Source: Sphingobacteriales bacterium
Lineage (GTDB): Bacteria; Bacteroidota; Bacteroidia; Chitinophagales; JADIYW01
Direction: 5' to 3'
Assembly (NCBI GenBank): GCA_016719635.1
Contig: JADJYT010000007.1
Span: forward strand, 124,001-188,000
DNA length: 64,000 nt
Below are positions 46,065-57,900 of this stretch, one piece after another; positions within the stretch are counted from its first letter, which is position 1, and each line of letters starts with the position of its first letter. Both the position numbers and the translations under genes were made by a program. The notes under the pieces are model-generated. The model searched no databases, was not told the DNA's origin, and was given only the letters and a program-made list of their open reading frames with translations.

Positions 46065-46985
46065 TTATAAGTTTAATTCTTTCTCGACAATGTAAATCGG
46101 CCTTTCTTTCACCCCTTCAAATGTCTTGCCGATATACAGGCCAAGAATACCCAGAATCAGGATGATTAACCCTCCTAAGAACCAAATGGAAATCATTATA
46201 CTGGTATATCCGGGTACGGCTATCTGGTTGGTGAAATTCAGAATAAAATAGAAAAAACCCATTAGTAAGGAGAGGAAGGAGATAATAAAGCCTGTTTTGA
46301 TAACGATACGTATGGGTTTGTCAGAATAAGCCAGCATGACGTCCAATGCCAGTTTAAACATCTTTGAAAAATTGTATCCGCTTTTGCCCGTTTGCCGTTC
46401 CTGGTGTTCAACATCCAGTGTGGCTTTGGCGAAACCAACCCATAAAACCATTGAAGGGAAAAACCGGATTGACTCTCTGAGTGAACAGACCGCATCAATC
46501 ACCGACCTGCTGTAGATGCCGAAATTTGCAATGGTGTGGTCGATATGACTTCCCGTCAGGTAGCCAAGGGTTTTCCAAAAGAGCTTCGAGAACAATTTCT
46601 TGGTAAAATTATCTTTCCGTTCTATTCGTCTGGCAAGCACGATATCATAGCCTTCCAGGCTTTTTTTATATAGATTGGGTATTTCTGACGGAGCATCCTG
46701 AAAATCACAATCCATCACGACCACTTTGTCGCCTTTCGTATAGTCCAGCCCGGCGGTGATGGCGTAGTGCTGGCCGAAATTTCTGCTTAGTTTTACACCT
46801 TTCACGTTTGGATTTGCCGAACAGATTTCCTGAATCACAGCCCACGAGTTGTCCGGACTGAAATCGTCCACCAGTATGATTTCATATTCAGAAGCAATTG
46901 CTGAAATCTGTTTTTCTATTTCAGCCACAAATTGTTTGAGGTGCGATGCTGCATTGTAAATAGGCGAAACGATCGAAAGATACAT
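46065..46985 (-). CDS. Family 2 glycosyltransferase with two C-terminal membrane helices
   Basis: The protein has 306 residues from ATG 46985. The longer TTG-initiated form adds a hydrophobic leader unlikely to be real. The GT-A fold begins at once: YLSIVSPIYNAASHLKQFV, the nucleotide site VDDFSPDNS, and the DxD-like VMDCDFQDAPSEI. Two helices near the end (TGFIISFLSLLMGFFYFILN and IWFLGGLIILILGILGLYIG) anchor it. This is the DPM1/GtrB/ArnC layout that loads a sugar onto polyprenyl phosphate, probably feeding the two GT39-like proteins. Confidence 0.9.
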   Translation of the reverse strand: MYLSIVSPIYNAASHLKQFVAEIEKQISAIASEYEIILVDDFSPDNSWAVIQEICSANPNVKGVKLSRNFGQHYAITAGLDYTKGDKVVVMDCDFQDAPSEIPNLYKKSLEGYDIVLARRIERKDNFTKKLFSKLFWKTLGYLTGSHIDHTIANFGIYSRSVIDAVCSLRESIRFFPSMVLWVGFAKATLDVEHQERQTGKSGYNFSKMFKLALDVMLAYSDKPIRIVIKTGFIISFLSLLMGFFYFILNFTNQIAVPGYTSIMISIWFLGGLIILILGILGLYIGKTFEGVKERPIYIVEKELNL

Positions 46986-47138
46986 AATGTAAAAATAGAA
47001 TATTTTAATGAGTAACAAAAATAATCCCTTTTTTAGTGTTGTTATTTTCCTATTTAGAAGTCATTATATTCTGCCTCAAAGAACTATATTTGAGCAATCA
47101 ATTCATGAAATCGCCTTGTGAACTGATTGCTCAACAAT

Positions 47139-48530
47139 ATGACAACTTATCTTTTCCCTTTTGCAACTGCCAATTTCAGGGTAAACATATTCTCTTGGAG
47201 TGATCTGCTGTTTGCACCGGCTTTTTTATATATTATTTACAGGTTGTGCGAGAATATATACAAAAAGAAATATGCGGATGTTTCCTATGGAAAATACTTT
47301 ATGCTGGCGGTTAAAGTCAAGCTGGTTTGTATTGTCATGTACTGGGCGATTAATAAATTTTATTATAAAGGGGGTGACACCTATGTCTATTACTGGCATA
47401 TACTTAAGATCAAACAGCTGCTTTTTGAAGACCCCGCAACAGCCTATAATATCCTGTTCAACAGTGAAGATTTTCAGACGATGTTGTATATGAGGGATTA
47501 TTTTCTCAATTACGGCACCTATATCTATGACAAGAGTTCGTATATAGTAATTTTGGTAGGCTTTTTCCTAAGTTTCATATCCTTCTTCTCCTATATAAAT
47601 ATCTCAGCCATCATGGCGATGTTTGCGCTGTTGGGGTGCTGGCGAGTCTTTAAGATGTTCCGTGAAATGTATCCCCACCTGGAGCGGGAGATGGCGATTG
47701 CGACTTTATTTATCCCCTCCGTGATGTATTGGGCGTGTGGCATCATGAAAGATTCCATATGCATCGGGTTTCTGGGGGTGCTCACCTATGCCACTTATGA
47801 ATTGTTCTTTAAACGAAAGAATATTTTTTTTAATATAATCTATATTGCCGTATGTGTCTGGGGCCTGGTTCAGATTAAAGCCTACATCATCCTTGCCTTT
47901 GCGCCTGCCTTGGCGGTATGGGTATTTGCCCGTTACAGATATACCATTAAGAGCCCGTTCATCAAAGCATTGGCAACCCCTGTCTTTATCGTTGTCGCAA
48001 TGATAAGCGGCGTCGGGGTTTTAACCTTAATGGGGAGTGTCGCTGAAAAATATGCGTTTGAGAATATGATGCGGACGGCACAGGACACCCAGAACTGGCT
48101 CGTGTTTTCTTCTCAGATGTCCGGCAGTACATCCTATTATAATTTGGGTAATGTGGAGTATACCACTTCGGGAATGTTAAAGCTTTTCCCTAAGGCAGTC
48201 AACGTGTCACTGTTCAGGCCATATATCTGGGAAGCGAAGAAACCGATGCTTATTCCTGCAGCGATAGAGGGAATCTTTACCTTTTTCCTGACGGTCAGGC
48301 TCCTGTTCCGGGCAGGGTTCCTGAATTTCTTTAAGATGATTGCGTCCAATCCGGAGGTGCAGTTTTGCCTGGTATTTTCCATCATTTTTGCCTTTGCAGT
48401 CGGATTTACCAGCTATAATTTCGGTGCATTGGCAAGATATAAGATTCCGCTGATGCCTTTTTATTATATCGCCTTGTTCATATTGTCCGATTCGCAAAAA
48501 AAAGAGGCCGCTCTGCAGGTAAAAAATTAA
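47139..48530 (+). CDS. Polytopic membrane protein, O-antigen-polymerase-like
   Basis: 463 residues from ATG 47139. It has at least nine hydrophobic helices and a large extracytoplasmic region near residues 300-345. No conserved family signature is obvious, but size, topology and place between glycan genes suit a Wzy-like polymerase or similar flippase partner. It is divergent from the GT2 gene and is followed after 135 bp by ugd. Confidence 0.6.
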   Translation: MTTYLFPFATANFRVNIFSWSDLLFAPAFLYIIYRLCENIYKKKYADVSYGKYFMLAVKVKLVCIVMYWAINKFYYKGGDTYVYYWHILKIKQLLFEDPATAYNILFNSEDFQTMLYMRDYFLNYGTYIYDKSSYIVILVGFFLSFISFFSYINISAIMAMFALLGCWRVFKMFREMYPHLEREMAIATLFIPSVMYWACGIMKDSICIGFLGVLTYATYELFFKRKNIFFNIIYIAVCVWGLVQIKAYIILAFAPALAVWVFARYRYTIKSPFIKALATPVFIVVAMISGVGVLTLMGSVAEKYAFENMMRTAQDTQNWLVFSSQMSGSTSYYNLGNVEYTTSGMLKLFPKAVNVSLFRPYIWEAKKPMLIPAAIEGIFTFFLTVRLLFRAGFLNFFKMIASNPEVQFCLVFSIIFAFAVGFTSYNFGALARYKIPLMPFYYIALFILSDSQKKEAALQVKN

Positions 48531-48665
48531 CAAGATATCCTTATCTTCGCAAGCCTGAATTTTGAGGTATCACAGAAAAACCAGAGCATTTAAGGGTTTA
48601 TGGTATAATACCCCGATAATCGTTAGATGCACAAAGCCTGATTTGAAAATAATTAATTTTAAAAA

Positions 48666-50009
48666 ATGAATATAGCAGTTGTAGGCACCGGATATGTAGG
48701 ATTGGTTACAGGAACCTGTTTGTCAGAAACCGGGAATAATGTTATTTGTGTTGATATTGACCAAAATAAGGTAGCTAAGTTAAAATCCGGACAGATTCCT
48801 ATTTTCGAACCCGGACTGGATATTTTATTTCAACGTAACATCAAGGAAGGCAGACTCCATTTCACCACCAATCTGGAAGAAGCGATTGAGCATGCCAAAC
48901 TGATTTTTCTGGCATTGCCCACTCCTCCCGGAGGTGATGGTTCTGCAGATTTATCCTTTGTGTTGGGCGTAGCTGAACAGCTGGGTAAAATCATGAAGGA
49001 ATACAAAGTGATAATCAATAAAAGCACGGTTCCGGTCGGTACTGCTGAAAAAACAAAGAATGCCGTTGCCAAAAATGCGAAGGTGGAGTTTGATGTGGTA
49101 TCCAATCCCGAGTTTCTACGCGAAGGGGTTGCCGTGGATGATTTCATGAAGCCGGACAGAGTGGTGGTGGGAACCACTTCGGAAAGAGCCCGCAAATTAA
49201 TGGAAGAACTGTATCGCCCGTTTGTCCGACAGGGCAACCCGATTATCTTCATGGATGAACGGAGTTCGGAAATGACGAAATATGCAGCCAATTCCTACCT
49301 GGCGGCTCGTATTTCTTTTATGAATGAACTGGCGAATCTTTGCGAACTCACCGGAGCAGACGTTGAAACCGTCCGCCAGGGAATGGGTACCGATAACAGA
49401 ATTGGCAAGCGTTTCCTGTTCCCGGGTATCGGCTATGGCGGCAGCTGCTTTCCAAAAGATGTGCAGGCACTGGCAAAGACGGCAGAAGAAAACAATTATG
49501 ACTTCAAGATTCTGAAGGCGGTGATGAAGGTGAATGAAATCCAGAAACATATACTGGTTGAAAAAATCATTAACCATTACGGCCATGATTTGTCCGGTAA
49601 AAAGATTGCAGTATGGGGATTGGCGTTTAAGCCCAATACGGATGATATCCGGGAGGCTCCATCCCTCTATATCATTGAAGACTTGCTGAATGCCGGTGCG
49701 GAGATTATCGCGTATGACCCGGAGGGGATGCCGAATGTGCAGCAATATTTCTCATCGCTCCCGGAAGATAAGAAAGCAAGGCTGCATTTTGTTGACGGCT
49801 ATTACAAGGCACTGGAAGGCGCCGACTTTCTGGCTATTTTAACCGAGTGGACAGAATTCAGGACACCGGATTTCGAACGGGTAAAATCCTTATTAAAAGA
49901 AGCGGTCATCTTTGATGGCAGGAACCTGTACGACCTGGATGTGGTGAAGGAAGCAGGATTTTATTACAACAGTATCGGAAGAAAAACGATTACGGCACAG
50001 CAATTATAA
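48666..50009 (+). CDS. ugd: UDP-glucose 6-dehydrogenase
   Basis: A 447-residue enzyme that oxidises UDP-glucose to UDP-glucuronate with two NAD+. The N-terminal Rossmann motif is VVGTGYVGLVTGTCLSETGN, and the catalytic cysteine C261 lies in GYGGSCFPKDVQAL. The C-terminal UDP-binding domain contains KIAVWGLAFKPNTDDIREAP. All active-site elements are present. The next gene, 23 bp away, decarboxylates the product, so the pair makes UDP-xylose. A promoter-like TATCTTCG is at 48542-48549. Confidence 0.96.
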   Translation: MNIAVVGTGYVGLVTGTCLSETGNNVICVDIDQNKVAKLKSGQIPIFEPGLDILFQRNIKEGRLHFTTNLEEAIEHAKLIFLALPTPPGGDGSADLSFVLGVAEQLGKIMKEYKVIINKSTVPVGTAEKTKNAVAKNAKVEFDVVSNPEFLREGVAVDDFMKPDRVVVGTTSERARKLMEELYRPFVRQGNPIIFMDERSSEMTKYAANSYLAARISFMNELANLCELTGADVETVRQGMGTDNRIGKRFLFPGIGYGGSCFPKDVQALAKTAEENNYDFKILKAVMKVNEIQKHILVEKIINHYGHDLSGKKIAVWGLAFKPNTDDIREAPSLYIIEDLLNAGAEIIAYDPEGMPNVQQYFSSLPEDKKARLHFVDGYYKALEGADFLAILTEWTEFRTPDFERVKSLLKEAVIFDGRNLYDLDVVKEAGFYYNSIGRKTITAQQL

Positions 50010-50032
50010 AAACAATAAAAATACAGGTATCA

Positions 50033-50986
50033 ATGTCAACGGAGGATAAAAAAAGAGTACTGATTACGGGAGCTGCCGGTTTTCTGGGGTCCCATCTGTG
50101 TGATCGGTTTATTAAAGAAGGATATCATGTTATCGGCATGGATAACCTGATTACAGGAAATATAAAAAATATTGATCATCTATTTCCGCTCCAGTATTTT
50201 GAATACTATCACCACGATGTAAGCAGATTTGTGCATGTGCCCGGCAAACTGGATTATATCCTGCATTTTGCATCGCCGGCATCTCCGATCGATTACCTGA
50301 AAATGCCCATCCAGACATTGAAGGTAGGTTCTCTGGGAACACATCATTTATTGGGCCTGGCGAAAGAAAAAAAGGCGAGAATGCTCATCGCTTCCACCTC
50401 CGAGGTGTACGGTGATCCTACCGTTCATCCGCAGCCGGAAGAGTACTGGGGTAATGTAAATCCCGTCGGTCCGCGCGGAGTATATGACGAAGCCAAACGT
50501 TTTCAGGAAGCGATTACCATGGCCTATCACAACTTCCACGGAGTGGAAACAAGAATAGTTCGTATTTTCAACACCTACGGTCCGAGAATGCGGCTGGATG
50601 ACGGCCGTGCATTGCCGGCATTCATGAGTCAGGCACTGAACGGAGAGGATATTACGGTATTCGGAGACGGCTCACAAACCCGTTCCTTTTGTTATGTAGA
50701 TGATCTGGTGGAAGGGATATACAGACTTTTGCTGAGCGATTACCATTTGCCTGTAAACATCGGCAATCCGCAGGAAATAACCCTGCTGCAATTTGCCGAA
50801 GAAATCATAAAACTGGTAGATACCCAATCAAAAATCGTCTACCTGCCGCTGCCTACCGATGATCCGAAACAGCGCAGGCCGGACATTACGAAAGCAAGGA
50901 ATATCCTGGACTGGGAACCAAAAGTGGAAAGAAGCGAAGGCTTGAAAATAACACTCGACTATTTTAAGAAGGAATTGGGAAAATAG
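50033..50986 (+). CDS. UDP-glucuronate decarboxylase (UDP-xylose synthase)
   Basis: A 317-residue extended SDR enzyme that converts UDP-glucuronate to UDP-xylose with bound NAD+. Motifs are the Rossmann ITGAAGFLGSHLCDRFIKEG, the FASPASPIDYLKMPIQTLKV loop typical of UXS, and catalytic YDEAKR (YxxxK). These features separate it from epimerases and from rhamnose dehydratases. It follows ugd by 23 bp. Its stop is directly adjacent to that of the convergent gamma-carbonic-anhydrase gene. Confidence 0.93.
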   Translation: MSTEDKKRVLITGAAGFLGSHLCDRFIKEGYHVIGMDNLITGNIKNIDHLFPLQYFEYYHHDVSRFVHVPGKLDYILHFASPASPIDYLKMPIQTLKVGSLGTHHLLGLAKEKKARMLIASTSEVYGDPTVHPQPEEYWGNVNPVGPRGVYDEAKRFQEAITMAYHNFHGVETRIVRIFNTYGPRMRLDDGRALPAFMSQALNGEDITVFGDGSQTRSFCYVDDLVEGIYRLLLSDYHLPVNIGNPQEITLLQFAEEIIKLVDTQSKIVYLPLPTDDPKQRRPDITKARNILDWEPKVERSEGLKITLDYFKKELGK

Positions 50987-51499
50987 TTACTTAAACCAAC
51001 CTGCGTATTTCACGTAGTTAGTGGCAATGCGCTCGTTCTGGTCTTTAAACGTATCCGCCTCCAGTTGTTTTACCTTTTTTGCCGGCACGCCGGCGTAAAT
51101 GCTGCCTGCTTCCACCCTTGTATTTTCCAGTACTACGGCACCAGCTGCAATGAGGGCGTTGGCTTCGATATAACAGTTGTCCATTACGATGGCACCCATT
51201 CCTATCAGCACATTGTCTTCAATGGTGCAGCCATGCACCAGGGCGCTGTGCCCGATGGAAACATTGTTTCCGATAACTGTCTTCGTTTTCTCATACGTAC
51301 AGTGTATAACGGCATTGTCCTGAATGTTGACCTTATTGCCGATCCGGATGGAATTGACATCTCCCCGGACGACGGCATTGAACCAAATGCTGCAGTCATC
51401 GCCTGTTTCCACATCACCGACAATCGTGGCGTTGGGTGCCAGATAGTTATTATTTCCAAATTTGGGCGTGTATCCTCTGCAGTCTAAAATTAATGCCAT
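50987..51499 (-). CDS. Gamma-carbonic-anhydrase-family protein
   Basis: A 170-residue left-handed beta-helix protein with hexapeptide repeats (for example IRIGNKVNIQDNAVIHCTYE and IGNNVSIGHSALVHGCTI). The zinc-ligand histidines lie in AVIHC and GHSALVHG, the YrdA/PaaY/CaiE-like arrangement. Such proteins bind metal and sometimes show carbonic anhydrase activity, but the physiological role is uncertain. It is divergent from the small lipoprotein gene with 32 bp between the starts. Confidence 0.9.
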   Translation of the reverse strand: MALILDCRGYTPKFGNNNYLAPNATIVGDVETGDDCSIWFNAVVRGDVNSIRIGNKVNIQDNAVIHCTYEKTKTVIGNNVSIGHSALVHGCTIEDNVLIGMGAIVMDNCYIEANALIAAGAVVLENTRVEAGSIYAGVPAKKVKQLEADTFKDQNERIATNYVKYAGWFK

Positions 51500-51531
51500 G
51501 GCAATTCCGTTCTATTTTGTAAATTTCGGAA

Positions 51532-51675
51532 ATGAAGATATCAATAAAAAGCAGAAAAGTAAAAACGCTTGCCGCAATTTTGCTGCTGGTTACCCCGCTG
51601 CTTTTTACCTCCTGTGTTTCCGCCAAGGCAAAAAAATGCAATTGCCCCACCTTTGGGGATGCTAAAAAGCATTAA
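51532..51675 (+). CDS. 47-residue lipoprotein; target of the inserted element
   Basis: A very short gene. Its product has a basic N-terminus, a hydrophobic core (LAAILLLVTPLLF) and a lipobox-like LFTSC with Cys28. A short mature peptide (KAKKCNCPTFGDAKKH) follows, with two more cysteines. It resembles the tiny lipoproteins of Bacteroidota. The last 19 codons of the gene lie within a 65-bp repeat that recurs at 60420-60484 next to the EamA transporter gene. Before insertion of the intervening 8.8 kb, this gene would have overlapped the EamA stop codon. The reading frame is complete in its present form. Confidence 0.7.
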   Translation: MKISIKSRKVKTLAAILLLVTPLLFTSCVSAKAKKCNCPTFGDAKKH

Positions 51676-51682
51676 TTTCTCG
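51618..51682. repeat. Left 65-bp direct repeat of the insert (attL-like)
   Basis: Identical over the first 39 bases (TTCCGCCAAGG through CCACCTTTGG) to 60420-60458, then with five mismatches over the remaining 26 bases. The mismatches change three codons, two synonymously. The pair stands 8802 bp apart in the same orientation. Confidence 0.85.
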
Positions 51683-51974
51683 GGCTGATTTTGGTTCAGA
51701 AACATATAATAGATTTAGAAAAACACTACAAGATGCAATCAGTAAAATTAACAAAAGCAGCACGGAACGAGATAAAGCTGAAATCAATAATGATGGACTT
51801 GCTGGTGTTCAACCTGAAAAACAACAACAAGAACAACGACAAGAAGGAAGAACCATCGAACAAGCAGAATCCGACCTTAAAAGAGCAAAAGCCTAGTTAA
51901 AGGCATTAGAGCAAAAGCAGTCTAAACTAAATGCACAGTTAGAAAAGAATCTCAAAGAGAATCAGCTTGATTTA
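51666..51974 (+). pseudogene. 5' remnant of the polyvalent gene, cut at the repeat junction
   Basis: In the frame of the giant ORF, codons run from the left repeat through ISRADFGSETYNRFRKTLQD, TERDKAEINN, EKQQQEQRQEGRTIEQAESD and LKRAKA. A TAG at 51894 interrupts before LKALEQKQSKLNAQLEKNLK continues. No ATG, GTG or TTG lies in the part before the stop. The composition matches the following coiled coil, so this is the interior of a longer ancestral protein. The overlapping frame at 51691-51900 is considered a shadow. Confidence 0.6.
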
Positions 51975-54900
51975 TTGAAGGGCGCAAAGCCACAGGCAAT
52001 GTTTGACGACAAGGCAGAACAGCAGAAAATTGACGATGAAACCAAAAAAGAGATTGAAGATAAGCGCAAACAGGTTAACGACTTAGAATCAGAGGCAGAA
52101 AGATTAACCAATGAGCAAAATCAATTTAACATATTTGAACCGCAAACAGATTATGAAGAAGGGCAAAAAATACACAAAACCCAAACAGAAGGAGATGTTA
52201 TATCCTATCTGTCAGAAACCTCCGATGACTACCCAACAGGACTACGTGGAATACAACGGCAAGAAGATATACCTAAACTCAATGACAGTATCGTAAGAAA
52301 TGTATGGAGGAAATTAAAAAACTTACAATTCTCATCACCAACAAGGGTAAAAAGCCACGCTGACGTTGCTGAAATAATGAAATTGCTTGAAAATAAATCA
52401 GTAGAGCATTCATTCGCAGTTCATATAGATAAAAACGGGAAAAGCTACATACAGTTTTTATCTATTGGAGGATTAACTGGTACTGTAATAGATACAAGGC
52501 TGATTAATTTAGGTGCAGTAAAATTTAAGTCAAAAAAAATATACTTAGTACACAACCATCCGTCAGGAAACCTTAATCCAAGTAATCAGGACTTAGCCAT
52601 AACGGAAAGAATCAGACAGGCGTTTGCCGATATTGATATAGAAGTGGAACACGTTATTATGGACACGTATAAAAAACAATATACTGTCATACGTAAATAT
52701 AACGCAGTAAATACATACGAAAGAGGCGAGTATGACAATACAAAAAAAACGACAGCATACATATTAGACGAACAAAAACTATTAGAAAAACCTGTTACCA
52801 AAATAAGTAATCTGCAAGATTGCATACATGCAATACAGCAGTTTCGTTTTTCAGCATTCCCTAAAAACGCAGTTCTTATATTAAATAACAGTAATTATAT
52901 TATTGGAAATTATGTTTTTGAAGATGGCATTGATTATGAAAAACTATTAAATTTCATTGGAGATACCGGTACTGCCACATCTGTTATTCTTTATGGAAAC
53001 AATAAAGACAGCGAAATGGTAAGGTTTGTTCAGGAAAAACTGAAACGGCTTGATATTACCCTATTGGATTATGTTATAGTTCCAAGCAATAATGATGTTG
53101 TTTCAGGTTTTTACGGGTCAATGAAGCGAGAGAATTTATTAAATGAAACGCAAGAAAGGTACGGAACAAACAATATAGAACAAAAGGGTGGTGTAAAATT
53201 TCAATCTGCTGGAACAAAACCCAACATCAAAACCATATCCAAAAAGGCGTTTGACAAACTTATTAACCGACTGAAAAAGGCATTCCCAAATGTGAAGGTG
53301 TTTCAGGATGAATCCACGCTGAAAGAAAAGTTGAAGGAGTTTGGGGTGATTACAAATGTGACAAATAAATCAATTCCTGAACGAATAGTTAAAACAGTAT
53401 CTGAAGCACAAATAGCTATAAAACCACTTATCGGTAAGCCTATAACCAACAAAGTATTTGGTATTACGGCTACTATTTCTGGGAAGACTATTGGAAAACT
53501 GGGTAGTGATGTTGCAACAAAACAATCTGTTAACCCACGGTTACATGCTTTGGCAGTTGCCAATATAGACAAGTTGTTTGAAAATGCAGAACTACATACC
53601 ACAGAAGCAGACAGAAAAGAACGAAGTGATATAAATCAGTTTCATAAATTTGGAATACTGTTATATGACACCGAAACAAAGCAATATTATCCTGTAAAAA
53701 TTACAGCAAAGGAATACATTAATCTCGTTGACGGGACAAGAATATATAGTGTAGAAGCGGTAGATATAGAAAAACAGAAATCCGCAGGGCTATTGGAAAG
53801 CTCACCCGAAGGCATTCAGTCCCCGTTTGCGGATTTCTATACAAAATTAGCAAATCTTGCTGAAAATGCAAATAAAGATGAAGCAAGATTTATGGCTTTC
53901 GGCAAAAGAAAGGCTTTTGGTGGCAATAGTGGGTATGTCGGATATTCAATGAGCAAAAGAGCAGAACAAGCCTACCAAGACGGAAAACTAACATATTCAA
54001 AACTTCCTGTATGGGCTAAACGACTGGTAGATGCAGCAATGGTATCAACAGACGAATGGCATCATACATCTTCCTATGGAAATAAAACACCTTTTTATAG
54101 CATTAGCCAATTTGATATACTTTCAGATGCAGAGAAACAGCAGTTAGATGTTCATGATTGGGATAGTATTGAAGATTTTAATAAAGTACCCAAAAGTGTT
54201 GTTAAGGCATTTGATGTAAAGTCAAAAGAAGAATTAAAGAAGAAAAATGATACCAAACGGGTTAGGCAGACAAAAATAGACCAGGCACTCAAAGAACTTA
54301 ATGATTTTAAGTCGCAATTCAAGAGGTTTAACAGACAGTCAGAAACACCTGAATATGGATATGTTGAAATTTCCGAAATGAATGGTAAGTATGGTTGGTT
54401 TGATTCTTCTAAAGGTTCTTACAAACTTCCAGAATACCATAGTGGCATTGACTATGAAACATCAGAAAACAAGGACAAGGCAAGAGAATTAGAAAACGCA
54501 TTAAATGATGCAAAATATCGTTCATTTTATGAGTTAGAATTAAGAGAAATTGGTCTTACAAATGAACAGATAAGCGAATTACATAAAACAGGATTGATTA
54601 CAGGTGAAATAATGCCTGACAGTTTTTATAAAATTATAAGGAAAAACAAAGACCTGATAATTGAACAACTTGATGAACTAAAAAACCTACCCAAGTATAA
54701 CGACAAATTTAATCCATCACTCAACAGAAGTAAAGAAAGTTTCCTTACAGAAAAAGAAAAACAAGAAAGGCAAAACAGGCATTCAGCTATATCCGAAAAT
54801 ATTGGTAATATTTATGGAGATAACTACGAAAGAAGATATGAGCATCAAAGAGTTGACGATGAATATAGAAAAATATCAGAAGAAAGACATACGGAAGCAG

Positions 54901-57900
54901 AAAAAGAATACATAAATTCCGATAAGGTAAAACAAGATGAAATTAAGTTTAATAATGACAAGAACAAGGCAACATCAATCAGACAAAATATTGAACAATT
55001 ATTGAACGATAATAATATTACAGATTCCGATAAAATCCAATTCCTCCGCACCAAAGATGGCACGATTTACGGTGCTAAATTCCCTGACGGCAGTATCTAC
55101 ATCTCCCCTGACAATCTTAACGCAAACACGCCTATTCACGAATTTGGTCACATTTGGGAACAGGCATTCGGCGCACGTTTCAAGGCAGGTGTGGAAATAC
55201 TCAAACAGTCTGCAAAAGGACGTGCCTTAATCGAACAGGTGCGCAACAATCCGTTCTACAAGAACATGACACAAGAGCAGATTGAACGGGAAGCGTTGGT
55301 GGTGGCAATAGGCAACAAAGGCGAACAGTTGTTCGGTGCATCCAACTATGAGAAGCTAAAACAATGGATAAGCGATTTATTCAAGGCGATTAAGGAGAAA
55401 TTAGGATTTAAGCAAAACCTGACGGCAGATGAAACCTTAGAAAACTTCACCAAAGGCGTTGTAGGAGAATTACTGGGCGGTAAGGTGCTGAATGAGGATA
55501 TTGGAAAAGCGACAAAAGAACAGGATAACCATACGGCATTGATGGCAGAATACGCCACCGAAAGCGACTTTGAACGAAATAGAGATGGAAGTATAAAAAA
55601 GGACGAAACAGGCGCACCTATTTTAACCGAAAAAGCGAAAAAGGAAATAGCCGAAGAATACGATGAAATAGAAAAGCGTTATGATGGCAAAGCACCCAAC
55701 GGAAAGACATCAAAACTTACCAAAGAACAATGGATTCAGGTACGAACCAGTAGGTTTAAGAATTGGTTTGGGGATTGGGAAGGCGACGCAAAAAATAAAG
55801 TATCAAGAGATAAAATTGAAAAACTTTTAAAGTCAGATAGGGACACCTCCAAAGGCATTCAAAGAGAGACGATTGGAAAAGTAACCACCGAACAAGCAAA
55901 AATATTGAAGGACACTTTAGGTATTGATGTAAGTGGATATGAACATACCATTGATAAGGGAGAAATAAACCATACCATCAATGAGCATGGTAACGAAAAA
56001 ACAGAAGCACAGAGAGGACAAATAGCCGTTACGGAAAATGATTTTAGTCTTATTCCTGAAATATTAAATACCCCTGATAAAATAGAATACATTGGTAAAA
56101 ATAAAATAGGTAGAGATGTAATAAAGTACACAAAACGTTTTAATGGTAAAACATTGTTATTTGAAGCGGTTTTAACAGGGAAGAAAGAACTGCAATTTAG
56201 CAGTATGTATAAACAAAAAAGTGTGGGCGAGAAGTTGCATAACACCACCGCTCGTACGTCCGAAACGCTCCCACAATACAAAGATAAACAAAATTTAGGT
56301 AACACGGTATCAAAAGTAATAGACGAAAACGGAGAGCCGTTGGTGGTGCATCATGGTACAAATAGAGAATTTAATAATTTTTATGATTCAGAAAACGGAA
56401 TATATTTTTCTGATAAAAAGAGAGTTGCGGAAGAATATACATATCATATTGGATTGGCTAATATAAAGAGTAAAACGCCAAACATAATACCTGTTTTTCT
56501 TAATATTAGGAATCCAAAAGAAATTGATGCGTTAGGTAAGAAATATAATAATATTCCAGTTCCTTACCAACAATGGGAAAGAGTTGTTTACGGAAGATTG
56601 CCAAAGAATGCACAGTCAGTAGAATCTGTTTTTTTATATTATAACGAAAAAGGATACGATGGAGTTATAGTAAAAGATGTGATTGATTCTATTTGGAAAG
56701 ATTCTACTGACAAATCTAAGGTTATAGTTGCACAAAACCCCAACCAAATCAAATCCGCCACCTCCAATACAGGAAGTTTCAGCAACGAAACAAATGATAT
56801 TCGATTCAAATTCGATTCCACCACCATAAAAGATGATGTGCGTGAAATGAAAGCTGCCGGAACAAAACCCAACATCAAAACCATATCCAAAAAGGCGTTT
56901 GACGGACTTATTAACCGACTGAAAAAGGCATTCCCAAATGTGAAGGTGTTTCAGGATGAATCCACGCTGAAAGCAAAGTTGAAGGAGTTTGGGATGGATA
57001 TGACTGATTTTATGGCTTCGTATAAAAAACTTGCAAGTCAATACGATTTTTTATTCAACGGCAAATCGGTTGCAAACCTTACTGGTAAAGAGTTTGAAGC
57101 AAAAGAGGGGGTTACGCTAAAACAGCAGGTTAATCACTTCTTTAATTCCATTGGAAATATAACTCAATCTGTTTTTGGTGAGGTTGTTTTAGATAACAGG
57201 GTATATAAGGATGATAGCGCACACGGTCAAGGTAGAGAAAAAATAGCTACATATAATGCACTCCCTGCCATTCTTGAAAATGGTATGGATATACTACCAA
57301 TGGCAGAACACAAAAAAGGTGTTAGAAGTGGGATGGTTGGTGCGCCAATAACTATTGATGGTAAAGAATATATTGCAGTAGCAGTAGTAAGAGAGATAAA
57401 TGACAATTCTGGTAGAAAGCGGTTATATGTACACGAAGTCACTTTAAAAGAAAAACTCCTTGAAAGCAGTTCTAATCCGGTTGGCAATAAAGCCAATACA
57501 ACAGCCACTAATCAAGGAGAGATTGCAAAAGTATTAAATAATATCGTATTAGCAAAGAAAAACCCGTTAAATTTTCTTTCTGTATGGCATGGTTCACCTT
57601 ATAATTTTGACAAGTTCAGCACGGATAAAATAGGCACAGGTGAAGGCGCACAAGTATTTGGTTGGGGATTATATTTTACGGATTTGGAGAGTATTGCGAG
57701 GGGTCATGTAAATAAACTTTATGATAAATCAAAATTAGAGGATATAAATAAGCGTTTATCTGAAATATCAAAAGAATTAGAGAAATATCAAGCAGGAGAA
57801 TATGGTAAATACAACTCCCCTATTGGCTATGAATTGAAAAAAGAATACGATGAATTAATAAATTCAAGGCAAGAAGAAATTAGAAAAGGTAAGACAATTT

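Noticed and set aside
51691..51900. 69-aa plus-strand frame at the left edge of the island
   Set aside because: The frame continuous with the giant protein gives the same style of coiled-coil sequence apart from one TAG, so the 69-aa frame is the wrong one.
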